DNA from: Rahnella laticis | Lineage (GTDB): Bacteria; Pseudomonadota; Gammaproteobacteria; Enterobacterales; Enterobacteriaceae | Assembly (NCBI RefSeq): GCF_015644585.1 | Contig: NZ_JADOBI010000009.1 | Location: 148,404 to 212,403 of the forward strand | DNA length: 64,000 nucleotides | Reading direction: 5' to 3' | Part shown: piece after piece, positions 35,097 through 45,284 of the stretch | Layout of the letters: each line of letters begins with the position of its first letter | Numbering within the stretch: the first letter of the stretch is position 1 | Position numbers and translations under genes: made by a program | Notes under the pieces: generated by a model | What the model was told of the DNA's origin: nothing | Database searches by the model: none | Seen by the model: the letters and a program-made list of their open reading frames with translations, nothing else

Positions 35097-35900
35097 TTAA
35101 CGCTTCAGCGCTTCGCTCAGTTCATCACGCATGGTCATCAGAATACCTTTAACGACGCGTGGGTTACCGGCAACGATGTTACCGGAAGAGAAATGGTTGT
35201 GGCCGCCAACGAAGTCAGTCACAACGCCGCCTGATTCACGAACCAGCAGCTCGCCACCGGCAAAATCCCAAGGTTTCAGGGCGATTTCGAAGAAGCCGTC
35301 AACGCGGCCAGCAGCCACATAGGCCAGATCCAGCGCAGCAGAACCGGTGCGACGGAAGTCAGCACATTCAGTGAACAGTTTGCCCACGACGTTCATGTAG
35401 CTTTTTGCGTGTTGTTTGGCTTTGAACGGGAAACCGGTCGCCAGAATGGTGCCGTCGAGATCTTTCGCGTTAGTGCCGCGCAGACGGTAACCGTTCAGCT
35501 GTGCGCCCTGACCACGGGTTGCGGTGAACAGTTCGTTGCGCATTGGATCGTAAACTACCGCGACTTCAGTGCGGCCTTTGATGCGCACGGCGATAGAAAC
35601 AGCGAAATGTGGGAAGCGTTTAACGAAGTTGGTGGTGCCATCCAGCGGGTCGATAATCCATTGTACGTCTTTGTCTTCGCCTTCCAGCTCGCCACACTCT
35701 TCACTGATGATGGTGTGTTTTGGGTAGGATTTACGAATGACATCGATAATCATGTGTTCTGCATCGCGATCTACATTGGTAACAAAATCGTTGGTACCTT
35801 TTTGAGTAGCTTCTACAGAGTCTGGCGTTTCGTAATGTTTGGCAATCAGGTTACCGGCCTTGCGCGCAGCGCGCACGGCGATGGTGAGCATCGGATGCAT
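35097..35900 (-). CDS. suhB: inositol-1-monophosphatase SuhB
   Basis: A 267-residue Mg-dependent phosphatase that also acts with Nus factors in rRNA transcription antitermination. Metal-binding motifs are the Glu in SEECGE, DPLDGTTNF near residue 84, and KPWDFAGGELLVRESGG near 216. Length and sequence match E. coli SuhB. Divergent from trmJ, as in E. coli. Confidence 0.97.
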   Translation of the reverse strand: MHPMLTIAVRAARKAGNLIAKHYETPDSVEATQKGTNDFVTNVDRDAEHMIIDVIRKSYPKHTIISEECGELEGEDKDVQWIIDPLDGTTNFVKRFPHFAVSIAVRIKGRTEVAVVYDPMRNELFTATRGQGAQLNGYRLRGTNAKDLDGTILATGFPFKAKQHAKSYMNVVGKLFTECADFRRTGSAALDLAYVAAGRVDGFFEIALKPWDFAGGELLVRESGGVVTDFVGGHNHFSSGNIVAGNPRVVKGILMTMRDELSEALKR

Positions 35901-36026
35901 GGATATCTTCCAACTAGGATGTTAAAGAACGGGAATACGGGAAACGGCGCGCAGTATAGCAGGGGTTCTGAAAATTAACTACCGTTGTGTTAGGCTGTTG
36001 TGATTTTCCGTCTGCCCAGAGTCTGT

Positions 36027-36764
36027 ATGCTGCCTAATATCCGCATTGTCTTAGTTGAAACGTCCCACACCGGTAACATGGGTTCTACTGCCCGCGCTAT
36101 GAAAACCATGGGTTTATCAAGCCTTTATCTGGTGAATCCACTGGTGAAACCTGATTCTCAGGCCATCTCTTTATCTGCCGGTGCCAGCGATGTGATCGGC
36201 AACGCCACCATCGTTGATACGCTGGATGAAGCCCTTTCCGGTTGTAGCCTTGTGATCGGCACCAGTGCGCGTTCCCGTACGCTGCCGTGGCCTATGCTTG
36301 AGCCGCGTGAATGCGGTGAGCACAGCGCCAAAGCGGCACAAACCGCGCCGGTTGCGCTGGTCTTCGGGCGCGAACGCGTCGGGCTGACCAATGAAGAGCT
36401 GCAAAAATGTAACTACCACGTCTGCATTCCGGCGAACCCGGAATACAGCTCGCTGAATCTGGCGATGGCCGTGCAGATTATTGCGTATGAAGTTCGCGTC
36501 GCGCATCTGGCTTTACTCGAAGCCGCAAAACCGCAGGTGGAATACGAAGAATCGCCGTATCCGCTGGTCGACGATCTGGAGCGTTTTTATCAGCATCTTG
36601 AACAGACGCTGCTGGAAACCGGCTTCATTCGCCAGGCTCATCCGGGTCAGGTTATGAGCAAATTACGCCGTTTATTCACCCGTGCGCGACCTGAATCTCA
36701 GGAGCTAAACATCCTGCGCGGCATTCTGACGTCGATTGAAAAGACTCATAACAACAAAGAATAA
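36027..36764 (+). CDS. trmJ: tRNA (cytidine/uridine-2'-O-)-methyltransferase
   Basis: A 245-residue SPOUT methyltransferase that modifies position 32 of several tRNAs. The N-terminal SPOUT domain (about 1-160) has the knot motifs [16 protein letters not shown] and [17 protein letters not shown]; the helical C-terminal part ends with [17 protein letters not shown] chose ATG 36027, giving [20 protein letters not shown], which matches the family; an upstream start at 36000 is not supported. It precedes iscR, as in E. coli. Confidence 0.95.
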   Translation: MLPNIRIVLVETSHTGNMGSTARAMKTMGLSSLYLVNPLVKPDSQAISLSAGASDVIGNATIVDTLDEALSGCSLVIGTSARSRTLPWPMLEPRECGEHSAKAAQTAPVALVFGRERVGLTNEELQKCNYHVCIPANPEYSSLNLAMAVQIIAYEVRVAHLALLEAAKPQVEYEESPYPLVDDLERFYQHLEQTLLETGFIRQAHPGQVMSKLRRLFTRARPESQELNILRGILTSIEKTHNNKE

Positions 36765-36865
36765 GCCTGTTTTTTTGGTTATTAAGGCGATTTTTTGTTA
36801 TGTGAATCATTGTGTTGCGGTGCCTTCACTTGTGGAGGCAAAAACGCCTGTTTTTCCTCTGTGTA

Positions 36866-36890
36866 ATACTTGAGTAAATTACTCGGTTAA
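36866..36890 (+). promoter_or_regulatory. IscR type 1 site A
   Basis: A 25-bp site with ATACTTGAGTAAATTACTCG at its core, fitting the type 1 IscR consensus (AT-rich dyad with GA-T-N-A-TC halves) upstream of iscR. Confidence 0.8.
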
Positions 36891-36915
36891 ATAGTTGACT
36901 GATTTACTCGGGAAT
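36891..36915 (+). promoter_or_regulatory. IscR type 1 site B
   Basis: A 25-bp site beginning ATAGTTGACTGATTTACTCG, very close to the type 1 consensus. Directly adjacent to site A, as in E. coli, so [2Fe-2S]-IscR should repress iscR. Its TTGACT could double as a -35 box. Confidence 0.85.
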
Positions 36916-36982
36916 GTCAGACTCATTTGCATCAACCGCATTCGTGCGTTTTTAAAAGACATTTAAAACAGGTAACCATGCT

Positions 36983-37477
36983 ATGAGACTGACATCCAAA
37001 GGCCGTTATGCCGTGACCGCTATGCTCGACGTTGCACTGCATTCACAGGAAGGACCAGTACCACTGGCTGATATTTCTGAGCGTCAGGGTATTTCTCTTT
37101 CTTATCTGGAGCAGTTGTTCTCGCGTTTACGTAAAAATGGTTTGGTTGCCAGTGTTCGTGGTCCGGGCGGTGGTTATCTGCTAGGCAAAGATTCCGGTGA
37201 TATCGCAGTTGGCGCGGTGATTACTGCCGTTGACGAATCTGTCGATGCGACCCGTTGCCAGGGTAAAGAAGGCTGCCAGAACGGCGAACGTTGCCTGACG
37301 CACACGTTGTGGCGTGATCTGAGCGAGCGCATCAGCGGTTTCCTCAACAACATCACACTGGCAGAGCTGGTCAACAACCAGGAAATCCTGGAAGTGGCCG
37401 ACCGTCAGAACGGTGAAATCCGTCGTCAGCCGAATGGCCGTCAGATGGAGACGATCAACGTAAATCTCAGAGCCTAA
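36983..37477 (+). CDS. iscR: IscR iron-sulfur cluster regulator
   Basis: A 164-residue Rrf2-family regulator. The winged HTH occupies residues 1-70, and the [2Fe-2S] ligands are all present: Cys92, Cys98, Cys104 and His107 in [16 protein letters not shown]. Holo-IscR represses its own promoter and apo-IscR activates suf-type promoters. It is therefore likely to be functional here even though most of the isc genes are missing downstream. It is followed by an ERIC element and a terminator rather than running directly into iscS. Confidence 0.97.
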   Translation: MRLTSKGRYAVTAMLDVALHSQEGPVPLADISERQGISLSYLEQLFSRLRKNGLVASVRGPGGGYLLGKDSGDIAVGAVITAVDESVDATRCQGKEGCQNGERCLTHTLWRDLSERISGFLNNITLAELVNNQEILEVADRQNGEIRRQPNGRQMETINVNLRA

Positions 37478-37600
37478 TCCCCGTCATCCTTCGCGCCGCC
37501 TCGGCGTTGGCTGCCGTCGCAAACCCCGGTCACATACTACTGTATGCTCCAGGGGATTTGCTCCGTTGCCGCCTTGATGCAACACGAATGATTTAGGGAA
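37478..37600. repeat. ERIC element, copy 2, between iscR and iscS
   Basis: About 123 bases related to copy 1 (shares GCGTTGGCTGCC, CTGTATGCTCC, GGGGAT and CTCCGTTGCCGCCTTGATGC). It begins one base after the iscR stop codon, so it forms part of the iscR 3' UTR. Confidence 0.88.
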
Positions 37601-37623
37601 TGCTGAGATTTATGTTTTAAGAA

Positions 37624-37655
37624 GCCCGTGGGAATTCACATTTCCGCGGGTTTTT
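37624..37655 (+). terminator. terminator between iscR and iscS
   Basis: Stem CCCGTGG/CCGCGGG (one G-U) around a 12-base loop, followed by TTTTT. It lies 150 bases upstream of iscS and should uncouple iscS from the iscR promoter. Bases 37656-37800 are non-coding and should hold any iscS promoter; I cannot place it with confidence. Confidence 0.8.
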
Positions 37656-37800
37656 GCATTTTCAGACGCCAATACTTACCGTTTAGTGCCCGCAAAACGT
37701 CATTTCCCTTTTAAGAATTCGTGAAGCCGTTTTAAACTGGGTGTCGTTTTTTTTAATTCTTTCGTTTGCAACAGAACGCGCAGTCCGGAGCTTGCCTGCC

Positions 37801-38976
37801 ATGAAATTACCTATTTATCTCGATTACTCTGCCACTACGCCGGTTGATCCGCGCGTCGCCGAGAAAATGATGCAGTGTCTGACACTGGACGGTACTTTCG
37901 GTAATCCGGCTTCACGTTCTCACCGTTTTGGCTGGCAGGCCGAAGAGGCTGTGGATGTGGCGCGTAACCAGATTGCCGAACTGATAAATGCCGATCCGCG
38001 TGAAATCGTATTCACTTCCGGCGCGACAGAATCCGATAATCTGGCGATCAAAGGTGCCGCGCACGCGCAACGCGAGAAAGGCAAACATATTATTACCAGC
38101 CAGACTGAGCATAAAGCGGTGCTTGATACCTGCCATCAGCTGGAAACCGAAGGTTTTGAGGTTACGTATCTGGCACCACAGGCTGACGGTTTTATCACGC
38201 CAGCGGCCATTGAAGCCGCGATGCGTCCGGACACGATCCTGGTGTCCATCATGCAGGTGAATAACGAAATCGGCGTGGTGCAGGATATCGCGACCATTGG
38301 CGAACTGTGCCGCAGCCGTGGCGTGTTGTTCCACGTGGATGCGACCCAGAGCGTGGGGAAAATTGATATTGATCTCAGCGAGTTGCCGGTCGATTTGATG
38401 TCGTTTTCCGCGCACAAGATTTATGGCCCGAAAGGTATCGGCGCGCTGTACGTGCGTCGCAAACCGAAAGTCCGCATCGAAGCGCAAATTCATGGCGGCG
38501 GGCATGAACGCGGCATGCGTTCCGGGACGCTGCCGGTGCATCAGATTGTCGGGATGGGTGAAGCCTATCGCATCGCCAGAGAAGAAAGGGTGACGGAAGT
38601 TGATCGTCTGACTATGCTTCGTGACCGTCTGTGGAAAGGCATTCAGGCGCTGGACCACGTCTTTATGAACGGTTCCGCCAAACATGCTGCACCCAATATT
38701 CTGAACGTCAGTTTCGCCGGCATTGAAGGGGAATCCCTGATTATGGCGCTGAAAGATCTGGCGGTTTCCTCCGGGTCAGCCTGTACGTCAGCCAGCCTCG
38801 AGCCTTCTTACGTTTTACGTGCGCTGGGCATTAACGAAGAGCTGGCGCATGCCTCGTTGCGTTTCTCGCTGGGCCGCTGGACAACGGAAGAAGAAATTGA
38901 TTATGCAATTGCGCTGGTAGTGAAATCTGTTCGCCGCTTACGTGAATTGCCACCGGTTTATACGGCGAAAGCCTGA
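37801..38976 (+). CDS. iscS: cysteine desulfurase IscS with shortened C-terminus
   Basis: A 391-residue PLP enzyme that takes sulfur from cysteine for Fe-S clusters, tRNA thiolation and thiamine. PLP Lys206 ([10 protein letters not shown]) and the persulfide Cys328 ([10 protein letters not shown]) fall at exactly the E. coli numbering. The ATG at 37801 gives the standard [14 protein letters not shown] start. The protein ends [14 protein letters not shown], whereas E. coli IscS (404 aa) continues with a tail containing LNSIEW that docks IscU. No remnant of that tail is visible in other frames. iscU, iscA, hscB, hscA, fdx and iscX, normally next, are absent; pepB follows. Confidence 0.95.
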   Translation: MKLPIYLDYSATTPVDPRVAEKMMQCLTLDGTFGNPASRSHRFGWQAEEAVDVARNQIAELINADPREIVFTSGATESDNLAIKGAAHAQREKGKHIITSQTEHKAVLDTCHQLETEGFEVTYLAPQADGFITPAAIEAAMRPDTILVSIMQVNNEIGVVQDIATIGELCRSRGVLFHVDATQSVGKIDIDLSELPVDLMSFSAHKIYGPKGIGALYVRRKPKVRIEAQIHGGGHERGMRSGTLPVHQIVGMGEAYRIAREERVTEVDRLTMLRDRLWKGIQALDHVFMNGSAKHAAPNILNVSFAGIEGESLIMALKDLAVSSGSACTSASLEPSYVLRALGINEELAHASLRFSLGRWTTEEEIDYAIALVVKSVRRLRELPPVYTAKA

Positions 38977-39021
38977 CATTTATCGTGAAGTGCCACCCTA
39001 TTTAAAGGGCGATTTACCTGT

Positions 39022-39075
39022 CATTGAAGAAAAGACTTTCATTGAAGATAAAACTTGTCTTTGAAAATAATAAAT
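39022..39075 (+). repeat. imperfect 18-base tandem repeat in the iscS-pepB gap
   Basis: CATTGAAGAAAAGACTTT then CATTGAAGATAAAACTTG, with a third degenerate unit TCTTTGAAAATAATAAAT. It fills about half of the 112-base gap where the missing isc genes would be. Confidence 0.65.
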
Positions 39076-39088
39076 CAGGAGTGCTGTT

Positions 39089-40399
39089 ATGAGTTCCGAC
39101 GTAAACACCAATGAAGCCATGTCCGTGTTCCTTTCTTCCCAGCCAGCAGATGCCCGTTGGGGTGAAAAAGCGACGCTGAGCACCGGTTCTGATGGCATGA
39201 CTATCCATCTGAAAGAGGGCGATGCGCTGACTGCGATTGCCCGTGCGGCACGCCGTATTGATGGTCAGGGCGTGAAAAACGTCAAGCTGGCAGGCGAAGG
39301 CTGGGATCTCGAAAATAGCTGGGCATTCTGGCAGGGTTTCCGCGGCCCGAAAGGCACGCGAAATGTCGAATGGGCTGAGCTGTCTGAAGATGACACTACC
39401 GCGCTGCAACAGCGTCTGAAAATCATCGACTGGGTGCGTAACACCATCAATACCCCGGCAGAAGATTTGTCGCCTGAGCAACTGGCGACCCGCGCAGTCG
39501 ATCTGATGTGTGAATTTGGCAACGAGAAAGTCAGCTACCGCATCACCAAAGGTGACGATCTGCGTCAGCAAAGCTACATGGGTATCCACACTGTGGGCCG
39601 TGGCTCTGACCGTCCGCCGGTTCTGCTGGCACTCGATTACAACCCGACCGGCGACGCTGAAGCGCCGGTTTATGCCTGTCTGGTCGGCAAAGGGATTACT
39701 TTTGACACCGGCGGCTACAGCCTGAAACCGAGCGCTTCCATGGATTCCATGAAAGCTGACATGGGCGGTGCGGCTACCCTGACAGGCGCGCTGGCGCTGG
39801 CGGCGGCAAATGGTCTGAACAAACGTGTGAAATTGTACCTGTGCTGCGCGGATAACATGGTAAGCGGAAATGCCCTGAAACTGGGCGATATCATCCGCTA
39901 CCGCAACGGCAAAACGGTTGAAGTGATGAACACCGATGCCGAAGGCCGTCTGGTTCTGGCTGATGGCCTGATCGACGCTTCTGCGCAAAATCCGGAGCTG
40001 ATCATTGACGCGGCAACGCTGACCGGTGCGGCCAAAACCGCATTGGGCAACGATTACCATGCGTTATTCAGCTTTGACGATGCGCTGGTGGCAGAGTTGC
40101 TGGCAAGTGCGAAAGAAGAACATGAACCGTTCTGGCGCCTGCCGCTGGAAGAGTTCCACCGTTCGCATCTGCCTTCCAATTTTGCAGAGCTGAACAATAT
40201 CGCCGGTCCTGCACACACTGCGGGCGCAAGTACGGCGGCGGCTTTCCTGTCTCATTTCGTCACTGAATATAAGAAAGGCTGGCTGCACATCGACTGTTCT
40301 GCAACCTACCGTAAAAGCGCGGCTGACCAGTGGTCTGCAGGCGCGACTGGTCTGGGTGTGCGTACCGTCGCTAACCTCTTGTTAGCCAAGTCTAAATAA
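39089..40399 (+). CDS. pepB: aminopeptidase B (M17 leucyl aminopeptidase family)
   Basis: A 436-residue metal-dependent aminopeptidase, hexameric in the cytoplasm. The C-terminal catalytic domain carries [16 protein letters not shown] (metal and catalytic Lys region) and the M17 signature [10 protein letters not shown]. Near-collinear with E. coli PepB, including [12 protein letters not shown] at the N-terminus. A strong terminator follows. In E. coli it is the last gene after iscX; here it follows iscS directly. Confidence 0.95.
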   Translation: MSSDVNTNEAMSVFLSSQPADARWGEKATLSTGSDGMTIHLKEGDALTAIARAARRIDGQGVKNVKLAGEGWDLENSWAFWQGFRGPKGTRNVEWAELSEDDTTALQQRLKIIDWVRNTINTPAEDLSPEQLATRAVDLMCEFGNEKVSYRITKGDDLRQQSYMGIHTVGRGSDRPPVLLALDYNPTGDAEAPVYACLVGKGITFDTGGYSLKPSASMDSMKADMGGAATLTGALALAAANGLNKRVKLYLCCADNMVSGNALKLGDIIRYRNGKTVEVMNTDAEGRLVLADGLIDASAQNPELIIDAATLTGAAKTALGNDYHALFSFDDALVAELLASAKEEHEPFWRLPLEEFHRSHLPSNFAELNNIAGPAHTAGASTAAAFLSHFVTEYKKGWLHIDCSATYRKSAADQWSAGATGLGVRTVANLLLAKSK

Positions 40400-40424
40400 C
40401 AGAATCATTTGTTTAAGTAAGAAT

Positions 40425-40452
40425 AACGGGGCGCTGATTAGCGCCCCGTTTT
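40425..40452 (+). terminator. terminator after pepB
   Basis: Stem AACGGGGCGC/GCGCCCCGTT, loop TGATTA, then TTTT. Confidence 0.92.
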
Positions 40453-40475
40453 ATACCATTACCGGAGTCAGTATT

Positions 40476-41339
40476 ATGAGTGTCCCACACGATCATCTCC
40501 CTGCGGGAGCCGCAGCGGTAAACGGGGAAAATGAGCTGGAGCGTCTGCTTCGCCTGTCCGTCAGCGCGCCTGCCTGGCGCCCGGCGTTTTACCAGACCTT
40601 GCTGGATTCCACCGTTTTCGTGCTGGGCGATGCAGGTCAGGATGACGCGGAAAAGCAGGGCAGTGTGGCGATCACCGCCGGTAGCGAACTCAATATCCTG
40701 CACTGGGAAAAACAGGACGGCAGTTCGGTCATTCCTTTCTTCTCTTCAGTTGATGTGCTTGAAAAAGCCAGCGCGGGCGAAAGTCCCGACGAGCAGGCGT
40801 TTGTTGCGCTGCCTGCCCGTGTGTTGTTTGAAATGACGCAGGGCGATGAGCTGTTTCTGAATCCGAAATCCGAATACGGAAAGGAATTCACCCCAAACGA
40901 AGTCACGCTGCTGCTGAGCAACGGCGGATTACATGCGCCGTCAGAGCTGGTGCTGGACAAAGAAAGTCAGTTACTGATTGGTCAGCCGGAAGAATATCCT
41001 TCAGCCATGATTGATGCGCTAACGACGCTTTTTACCCAGAAAAAGCCGGTACGCCGTGCCTTTATGGCGCTGATCCACGATAAAGCGGTGGATGACCAGC
41101 CCAACCTGTTGATTGGTGTTGAAGCCGACGGTGATGAGCTGGAGATCGACGCGCTGATCCGCGAAGCCGGGAATGTGGCGAGTGAAACGTCCCCGGACGA
41201 TCGCCCGGTGGATTTCTGTATCGTTTCCGAAAAAGAGCGTGGCATCAGCCATTATCTGATCAGCCATACGCAGCCTTTCTATCAGCGCAAGTGGGGCAGC
41301 TGGCTGCGCAACATTATTCCCTCTTCGGGTCAGGCGTAA
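40476..41339 (+). CDS. sseB: enhanced serine sensitivity protein SseB
   Basis: A 287-residue protein with two SseB domains (about 15-135 and 150-280). In E. coli overexpression of sseB makes cells serine-sensitive; the molecular role is not established. Context after pepB is conserved. No signal peptide or membrane helix. The last 20 residues are basic (YQRKWGSWLRNIIPS). Confidence 0.88.
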   Translation: MSVPHDHLPAGAAAVNGENELERLLRLSVSAPAWRPAFYQTLLDSTVFVLGDAGQDDAEKQGSVAITAGSELNILHWEKQDGSSVIPFFSSVDVLEKASAGESPDEQAFVALPARVLFEMTQGDELFLNPKSEYGKEFTPNEVTLLLSNGGLHAPSELVLDKESQLLIGQPEEYPSAMIDALTTLFTQKKPVRRAFMALIHDKAVDDQPNLLIGVEADGDELEIDALIREAGNVASETSPDDRPVDFCIVSEKERGISHYLISHTQPFYQRKWGSWLRNIIPSSGQA

Positions 41340-41558
41340 GAGGTATGCGGGAGAGGCTGAGTATGCCGTTCTCTTCCGCTTTGTTTACGAAAAATGGGCG
41401 GTTTGGGTGCGATAGTGAATTAATGACACATTTTTTTAATTAAATGTTGTGATTCAGGTAGGCAATCGTAACTTCGCTCCCTATAATCACCGCCATTTTA
41501 CGGCAGGTATAACATTAAATTAACCGGCCCTACCTATAAAAGTCAGACAGAGGTTTTC

Positions 41559-41984
41559 ATGACTATCCAACGTACTTTCTCCATCATCAAGCCAAACTCC
41601 GTAGCTAACAACGACATCGGCGCTATCTACGCACGTTTCGAACGCGCTGGTTTCACCATCATCGCGTCTAAAATGCTGAAACTGACTAAAGAGCAGGCAG
41701 AAGGCTTCTACGCTGAACACAAAGGCCGTCCTTTCTTTGATGGTCTGGTTGAGTTCATGACGTCTGGCCCGATCATGGTTCAGGTTCTGGAAGGCGAAAA
41801 CGCTGTTCAGCGTAACCGCGATATCATGGGCGCAACTAACCCTGAGAACGCGCTGGCCGGTACCCTGCGTGCAGACTTCGCTGACAGCTTCACCGCTAAC
41901 GCTGTTCACGGTTCTGACGCTGTAGAATCTGCACAACGTGAAATCGCTTACTTCTTCACCGAAAGCGAAATCTGCCCGCGTTAA
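41559..41984 (+). CDS. ndk: nucleoside diphosphate kinase
   Basis: A 141-residue enzyme transferring the gamma phosphate between NTPs and NDPs by way of a phosphohistidine. The catalytic His lies in NAVHGSDA near residue 117, and the start [20 protein letters not shown] is standard. The upstream 219 bases contain a -10 TATAAT at 41482-41487 with no clear -35. pbpC, which precedes ndk in E. coli, is absent. High usage of common codons fits strong expression. Confidence 0.97.
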   Translation: MTIQRTFSIIKPNSVANNDIGAIYARFERAGFTIIASKMLKLTKEQAEGFYAEHKGRPFFDGLVEFMTSGPIMVQVLEGENAVQRNRDIMGATNPENALAGTLRADFADSFTANAVHGSDAVESAQREIAYFFTESEICPR

Positions 41985-42086
41985 GATTTTTGGCACCGGT
42001 TGCTGGAAGACAGGCCGCAAATTCGTAAGAATTTTGTAACAGGCGCCTTCCAAACATGGCAACACTGCCCTAAAATTTGTACAATG

Positions 42087-42128
42087 TTGCGCCCCGAATG
42101 AGCCAGCCTCGTCGGGGCGCAATTTATT
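42087..42128 (+). terminator. terminator after ndk
   Basis: Stem TTGCGCCCCGA/TCGGGGCGCAA with a 14-base loop and TTTATTT after it. Confidence 0.88.
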
Positions 42129-42210
42129 TGCAGGCCGTCAGTTTCCGAAAAGGTTTCGGCTCTGCACTTCCAATACGCCATAACGTGTAACAACGAGGCC
42201 ATTTTTAATC

Positions 42211-43413
42211 ATGTTAGAATCAAACACGCCCGAGCATACCTTGTCTGAGAACACTCCCGTTTCCGCAGAAGCCGTGAACACTGTCGTGCCGCCTGCTGCC
42301 GCAAAAATTAACCTTCTTGATCTCAACCGCAAACAAATGCGTGAGTTTTTCATCAACATGGGCGAGAAACCGTTCCGTGCTGATCAGGTCATGAAGTGGA
42401 TGTACCATTATTGCAGCGATGATTTCGAGCAAATGACCGATATCAACAAGCCGCTGCGTGAAAAACTGGCCCGCGTTGCAGAAATCCGTGCGCCGGAAGT
42501 GGCGTCCGAACAGCGTTCAACCGATGGCACCATCAAATGGGCGATTCAGGTTGGCGGCCAGCTGGTCGAAACCGTGTATATCCCGGACGGCGACCGTGCG
42601 ACGCTTTGCGTTTCTTCTCAGGTAGGTTGTGCGCTGGAATGTACTTTCTGCTCAACCGCCCAGCAGGGCTTTAACCGTAACCTGCGCGTGTCCGAAATCA
42701 TCGGGCAGGTGTGGCGTGCGGCGAAAATTATCGGTGCCGCAAAAGTGGCCGGTACGCGTCCTATCACCAATGTGGTGATGATGGGAATGGGCGAGCCTTT
42801 GCTGAACCTGAACAACGTGGTACCGGCAATGGAAATCATGCTGGACGATTTCGGTTTTGGTCTGTCAAAACGTCGCGTCACGCTCTCCACCTCGGGTGTT
42901 GTGCCTGCGCTGGATAAACTCGGCGACATGATTGACGTGGCACTGGCCATTTCCCTGCACGCGCCAAATGACACCATTCGCGACGAAATCGTACCGATTA
43001 ACCGCAAATACAATATCGATACTTTCCTGGCTGCCGTTGAGCGTTATATCGGTAAATCCAACGCCAATCAGGGCCGTGTGACCATCGAATACGTTATGCT
43101 CGACCACATCAACGATGGCACTGAACATGCGCATGAACTGGCAGAACGCCTGAAAAATACGCCGTGCAAAATCAACCTGATCCCATGGAACCCGTTCCCG
43201 GGCGCACCGTATGGCCGCAGCTCCAACAGCCGTATTGACCGTTTCTCGAAAGTGCTGATGGATTACGGTTTCACGGTGATTGTGCGTAAAACCCGTGGCG
43301 ACGACATTGATGCTGCGTGCGGGCAACTGGCGGGCGACGTGATCGACCGTACTAAACGTACGTTGAAGAAAAAAATGGCAGGCGAGCAGCAGATTTCCGT
43401 AAAAGCCGTGTAG
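42211..43413 (+). CDS. rlmN: 23S rRNA/tRNA adenine-C2 methyltransferase
   Basis: A 400-residue radical SAM enzyme that methylates A2503 of 23S rRNA and A37 of some tRNAs. The radical SAM cluster motif is [15 protein letters not shown] near residue 133, and the methyl-carrying Cys lies in the C-terminal region ([10 protein letters not shown]). The N-terminus up to about residue 30 ([18 protein letters not shown]) is a longer Ala/Val-rich extension than in E. coli. Starts the housekeeping run to der. Confidence 0.96.
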   Translation: MLESNTPEHTLSENTPVSAEAVNTVVPPAAAKINLLDLNRKQMREFFINMGEKPFRADQVMKWMYHYCSDDFEQMTDINKPLREKLARVAEIRAPEVASEQRSTDGTIKWAIQVGGQLVETVYIPDGDRATLCVSSQVGCALECTFCSTAQQGFNRNLRVSEIIGQVWRAAKIIGAAKVAGTRPITNVVMMGMGEPLLNLNNVVPAMEIMLDDFGFGLSKRRVTLSTSGVVPALDKLGDMIDVALAISLHAPNDTIRDEIVPINRKYNIDTFLAAVERYIGKSNANQGRVTIEYVMLDHINDGTEHAHELAERLKNTPCKINLIPWNPFPGAPYGRSSNSRIDRFSKVLMDYGFTVIVRKTRGDDIDAACGQLAGDVIDRTKRTLKKKMAGEQQISVKAV

Positions 43414-43438
43414 TCGCTATAAGCCTTAAAGAGTGCGA

Positions 43439-43472
43439 GGGGGTTACTGTGCAGTGCGGTAAGCCCCCGTTT
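43439..43472 (+). terminator. hairpin between rlmN and pilW
   Basis: GGGGGTTAC pairs with GTAA-G-CCCCC (one bulge), followed by GTTTTG. A moderate terminator. Confidence 0.6.
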
Positions 43473-43504
43473 TGTTGTCGATGGCAAGATAAAGGGAATT
43501 AAGC

Positions 43505-44266
43505 ATGACAATGAATGGCAGTGTGAAGTTGCTGATTGCAGCGGGAATCTCCGTTGCGCTGCTGGCGGGGTGTTCCGGTACACCGAAAGAAACGCAACAG
43601 GCCACGGGCGCAGCGCAGACGCGTCTGGAGCTGGGGATGGAATATCTGTCTCAGGGCAATATGGACGCGGCAAAGCAAAATTTACAGAAAGCCGTGGATG
43701 GCGCGCCAAATGATTATCGCACTCAGCTCGGAATGGCGCTTTACGAGCAAAAAAACGGCGATCAGAAAGCTGCGCAAAGCCGCTACCAGCAAGCGCTGAA
43801 GCTGGCACCGCAAAATGGCACTGTGATGAATAATTACGGTGCGTTTTTGTGTAGTTTAGGGCAGTATGTACCCGCACAACAGCAGTTTAGCGCCGCAGCT
43901 AATGCACCTGATTACGGTCAGGTAGCTGACAGTCTGGAAAATGCAGGCTACTGTTTTCTGAAGGCCAATCAGAATGAGGAAGCGCGAGTGTTACTAAGCC
44001 GGGCATTAAAAGTTGATCCCGATAAAGGCGCACCCTTGCTGACTGAGGCAACCAAAGAATTTGGGGAAGGGAACCGCGCTCAGGCGAAACTATTACTGGA
44101 TGTATATCAACATGTTCTGCCAGCCACTGCTGAAAGTATCATGTTACAAATTCGATTCGCTGCGTTAGCGGGCAATCCGGATAGCGTTCAACGCTACGGT
44201 AAGCAGCTTGCGCGTAGTTATCCACAATCTAAACAGTACCAGCAGTTCTTAGCTAATGAATACTGA
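43505..44266 (+). CDS. pilW: type IV pilus biogenesis lipoprotein PilW/PilF
   Basis: A 253-residue lipoprotein with lipobox LLAGC at about residues 19-23, followed by about six tetratricopeptide repeats (for example [20 protein letters not shown] and [20 protein letters not shown]). PilF/PilW chaperones secretin assembly in the outer membrane. E. coli lacks it between rlmN and rodZ, whereas other gammaproteobacteria keep it. AAGGG precedes the ATG. Its stop overlaps rodZ by 11 bp. No pilus genes lie in this window, so its present role is open. Confidence 0.88.
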   Translation: MTMNGSVKLLIAAGISVALLAGCSGTPKETQQATGAAQTRLELGMEYLSQGNMDAAKQNLQKAVDGAPNDYRTQLGMALYEQKNGDQKAAQSRYQQALKLAPQNGTVMNNYGAFLCSLGQYVPAQQQFSAAANAPDYGQVADSLENAGYCFLKANQNEEARVLLSRALKVDPDKGAPLLTEATKEFGEGNRAQAKLLLDVYQHVLPATAESIMLQIRFAALAGNPDSVQRYGKQLARSYPQSKQYQQFLANEY

Positions 44267-45242
44267 AGCCTCCCAAGAAAATAATGCAAAACTGACCACA
44301 GGCGAACGTCTGCGTCAGGCTCGTGAACAGTTAGGTCTCAGTCATCAGGCCGTTGCAGAACGCCTGTGTCTGAAAGTCTCGACTATTCGCCAAATCGAAG
44401 AAGAAACGACGCCGGCCGATCTTGCGCCGACTTTCCTGCGTGGTTATCTGCGCTCTTACGCCAAGCTGGTACACGTTCCTGAAGAGGAACTGTTAGGTCT
44501 GATTGGTAAACAAGCTCCCATTAAAGTGCCGAAAGTTGCTTCGATGCAGGGTTTTTCCCTGGGTAAGTCTCGCAAAAAACGTGATGGCTGGCTGATGGGC
44601 TTTACCTGGCTGGTGGTGTTTGTGGTGATCGGCCTGACCGGTGCGTGGTGGTGGCAAAACCATCAGGCGCAGCAGCAGGAAATCGCCACCATGGCTGACC
44701 AGTCTTCTGCGCAACTAAATCAGGATAATGGTCAGGGGCAAGCGGTTCCACTGGGCGATAACGCGAACTCTGCACCGACCACAGAAGATACGTCTTCTGC
44801 GCAGGCGACCGAGCCGCAGCCACAAAACAGTATTCCGCTGAATACTACACCGGCTCCTGCTACTACCGCAGGCACTACACCGGCTGTAACGGGTTCACAG
44901 GAACCGGCAGCGGTTTCTACCAGCCAGCCAGCAACATCGGCTGAGAATGGCCTGCCTACGGGTGACGCACAAACTGCCACGGCAGCAGGTGCCGATCCAC
45001 AAGCGGTTGCTTTGACTTTCAAGGCTGACTGCTGGTTACAAATCGACGACGCATCAGGTAAAACCCTGTTCAGCGGCATCAAAAAAGGCGGCGAGTCTCT
45101 CAGCGTTAAGGGCACTGCGCCGTATAAGCTGAAAATCGGTGCTCCGGGTGCGGTGGATATCCAATTCCAGGGCAAACCGGTTGATTTAAGTCGTTTTGTA
45201 AAATCAAGCCGTGTTGCACGCCTGACCTTAGCTGCCGAGTAA
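44256..45242 (+). CDS. rodZ: cytoskeletal adaptor RodZ
   Basis: A 328-residue protein linking MreB to the elongation machinery. The N-terminal cytoplasmic HTH_25 domain (about 15-85: [20 protein letters not shown]) binds MreB. One helix spans about residues 112-132 ([20 protein letters not shown]), then a long Thr/Ala/Pro-rich periplasmic linker, and a C-terminal DUF4115 beta domain ([20 protein letters not shown]). Architecture is complete. Overlaps pilW by 11 bp and precedes ispG, as in relatives. Confidence 0.95.
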   Translation: MNTEASQENNAKLTTGERLRQAREQLGLSHQAVAERLCLKVSTIRQIEEETTPADLAPTFLRGYLRSYAKLVHVPEEELLGLIGKQAPIKVPKVASMQGFSLGKSRKKRDGWLMGFTWLVVFVVIGLTGAWWWQNHQAQQQEIATMADQSSAQLNQDNGQGQAVPLGDNANSAPTTEDTSSAQATEPQPQNSIPLNTTPAPATTAGTTPAVTGSQEPAAVSTSQPATSAENGLPTGDAQTATAAGADPQAVALTFKADCWLQIDDASGKTLFSGIKKGGESLSVKGTAPYKLKIGAPGAVDIQFQGKPVDLSRFVKSSRVARLTLAAE

Positions 45243-45284
45243 TCGGCAGTTTGTCAGACGCTTGTAACGATGGAGAGTGAAGTA

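Noticed and set aside
37741..37800. N-terminal extension of IscS from a GTG at 37741
   Set aside because: The extra 20 residues do not match the family, and the canonical [10 protein letters not shown] start follows.
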